From positions 1 through 23,637 of the forward strand of contig FR887097.1 of the NCBI GenBank assembly GCA_000436735.1: DNA of 23,637 nucleotides, read 5' to 3'. Below the pieces are notes generated by a model. It did no database searches and had not been told where the DNA came from. It saw only the letters and a program-made list of their open reading frames with translations. Shown here piece by piece: positions 22,694 to 23,637 of this stretch (position 1 is its first letter; every line of letters begins with the position of its first letter). A program made the position numbers and the translations under genes. Origin of the DNA: Firmicutes bacterium CAG:170. Its GTDB lineage: Bacteria > Bacillota > Clostridia > Oscillospirales > Oscillospiraceae.

Positions 22694-22719
22694 TGAAACC
22701 AACCCCGATTTTTGTCGGG
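22694..22719 (+). promoter_or_regulatory. ECF-type promoter ahead of the third sigma factor
   Basis: TGAAAC (22694-22699), 16 nt, then CGGGTT from 22716. The -35 TGAAAC and 16-nt spacing are those of Bacillus SigW/SigX/SigM-type promoters, while the -10 deviates (usually CGT). An inverted repeat (ACCCCGA with TCGGGT) spans the spacer. This suggests that the sigma factor at 22767 turns on its own gene. Confidence 0.5.
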
Positions 22720-22766
22720 TTATATAATGAAGGCATCTGACAGCAGATGAGAAAGGAGATTCGCCT

Positions 22767-23327
22767 ATGCAGGACGAGATGATTGTTTCCTTATACTGGC
22801 AAAGAGGCGAGAACGCCATCAGCGAAACGGAACGGAAATATGGGCGGTATCTTTCAAAGATCGCCTACAATATCCTCTCCGACTGGGAGGACAGCAAGGA
22901 AACCGTCAACGACACCTACTTAAAGGCGTGGAACTCCATGCCGACGCACAAGCCCAGCATTCTCTCCACCTATTTAGGAAAAATCACACGGCAGTTGTCA
23001 ATTGACGTATTCCGCACACGGAATAGAGAAAAAAGGAAATCTTCGGAATATGCAATCTCTCTTTCCGAACTTGAGGATTGCGTTTCCGGCAGCGAAACGA
23101 CGGAGCAGAGCGTGGAACTGAAAATGTTGGGAGAAGCAATCAACGCCTATCTTCGCACACTCCCGGCAGAAGCACGAAACACATTTGTCGGCAGATACTA
23201 CTTTGCGGATTCTATCCGAGAAGTCGCAGACTACTACGGCGTAAGCGAGCCAAAGGTCAAGAGTATGCTCTACCGAACAAGGCAGGGACTAAAAAAATAT
23301 TTGGAAAAGGAGGGCTATGAACTATGA
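22767..23327 (+). CDS. ECF-type RNA polymerase sigma factor
   Basis: The protein has 186 residues. Region 2 (about 15-90) has ISETERKYGRYLSKIAYNIL, the helix EDSKETVNDTYLKAWNSMP and TYLGKITRQLSIDVFRTRNR. Region 4 (about 125-178) has LPAEARNTFVGRYYFADSIR and the helix-turn-helix VADYYGVSEPKVKSMLYRTR. AAAGGAG lies 9 nt before the ATG. Its stop overlaps the next ATG (ATGA), coupling it to its likely anti-sigma. It is not obviously a close relative of the two other ECF factors in the window. The upstream TGAAAC-N16-CGGG motif suggests autoregulation. Confidence 0.92.
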   Translation: MQDEMIVSLYWQRGENAISETERKYGRYLSKIAYNILSDWEDSKETVNDTYLKAWNSMPTHKPSILSTYLGKITRQLSIDVFRTRNREKRKSSEYAISLSELEDCVSGSETTEQSVELKMLGEAINAYLRTLPAEARNTFVGRYYFADSIREVADYYGVSEPKVKSMLYRTRQGLKKYLEKEGYEL

Positions 23328-23637
23328 AGAAAGAGCAGATCAGCGACGCCTTGAATATGCTGAACGATGATATTATCGAGGAGGCCAACAAAGTCCGAGC
23401 CAATGCAAAACCGAAGCGCAAGTGGGTTAAATGGGGAGCTGTTGCAGCCTGCCTGTGTCTGGCGGTGATTATCGCCATTCCTATGCTTCACCATAAGGGA
23501 GGCCCTGGCACCCAAGATCCCGTGCAGAACATTGCCGCACTTGAGTACAACGGCAAATTTTACGAGGCTGTCAAACTTCCGGAGGTGCTTGAGAAGTATG
23601 GCCTGCCGCCTGAAATCACCGCCGATATGGCTGGGGG
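23324..23637 (+). CDS. Membrane anti-sigma-like protein, N-terminal 104 codons (runs off the window)
   Basis: The start overlaps the sigma gene (ATGA) with GGAGG in the preceding codons. A ~37-residue charged cytosolic head (MKKEQISDALNMLNDDIIEE, then NKVRANAKPKRKW) precedes one membrane helix at about 38-54 (KWGAVAACLCLAVIIAIPML). An outside part starts NIAALEYNGKFYEAVKLPEV. The architecture mirrors the 1909 protein, and the cytosolic head probably binds the sigma factor. The YNGKFY-type motif recalls the start of the small lipoprotein domain (MYNGEIY) at 17413, which may be chance. No stop is seen before the window ends. Confidence 0.8.
   Translation, partial: MKKEQISDALNMLNDDIIEEANKVRANAKPKRKWVKWGAVAACLCLAVIIAIPMLHHKGGPGTQDPVQNIAALEYNGKFYEAVKLPEVLEKYGLPPEITADMAG

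Noticed and set aside
1..23637. CRISPR arrays
   Set aside because: No regularly spaced direct repeats of 23-40 bp were seen. The only close tandem repeat is the 10-bp TGACCCACAC pair.

Overview
The window looks like chromosomal DNA of a gut-type Clostridia, most plausibly Oscillospiraceae/Ruminococcaceae. This is inferred from AG-rich Shine-Dalgarno sites, a tRNA with an encoded CCA, Gram-positive lipoproteins, several ECF sigma/membrane anti-sigma pairs, a clostridial-style gltB-gltD pair and BspA-type leucine-rich-repeat debris. No 16S or other strong taxonomic marker is present, so the genus is open.

Layout. (1) 1-607 (-): 5' part of a MATE efflux pump. Its apparent promoter lies beyond a 272-bp imperfect palindrome (638-909), which would therefore sit in the mRNA leader. 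(2) 983-1182: promoter, tRNA-Thr(CGT) and terminator. (3) 1449-2826: ECF sigma factor plus membrane anti-sigma-like protein, then an internally deleted tyrosine integrase (2881-3648, -). (4) 3936-7551: a tightly overlapping operon of ECF sigma factor, multispanning membrane protein, two ABC-type membrane proteins and an ABC ATPase. (5) 7817-15209 (-): a complete-looking alpha-1,6-glucan (isomalto-oligosaccharide/dextran) uptake and breakdown operon: lipoprotein binding protein, two permeases, an intracellular GH66 enzyme, an AraC regulator and a GH13 oligo-1,6-glucosidase. No ATPase is encoded here. (6) 15670-17912: a membrane-anchored XRE-type regulator, an orphan lipoprotein solute-binding protein, a small lipoprotein and a 49-codon ORF. 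(7) 17985-18670: non-coding and mobile-looking DNA with a perfect 62-bp inverted repeat around an 81-bp core, next to a broken membrane-protein fragment. (8) 18671-21917 (-): gltD and a 5'-truncated gltB. (9) 21919-22642: fused fragments of an LRR protein, a lipoprotein and unidentified ORFs. (10) 22767-end: a third ECF sigma/anti-sigma pair with a recognisable ECF-type promoter.

Two structural themes stand out. First, both plus-strand signalling/transport operons (regions 4 and 6) are bracketed by the same pair of short repeats: a 29-bp block upstream (3767 and 15460) and a 114-bp block downstream (7548 and 17871) holding the 3' end of a small ORF and a terminator. Second, there is repeated evidence of gene breakage: the integrase, gltB, the LRR gene, a lipoprotein paralogue and the fragment at 18461. 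This points to a genome-plasticity zone or, around 21.9-22.2 kb, possibly to an assembly join.

All identifications come from reading motifs by eye. No database search was run.
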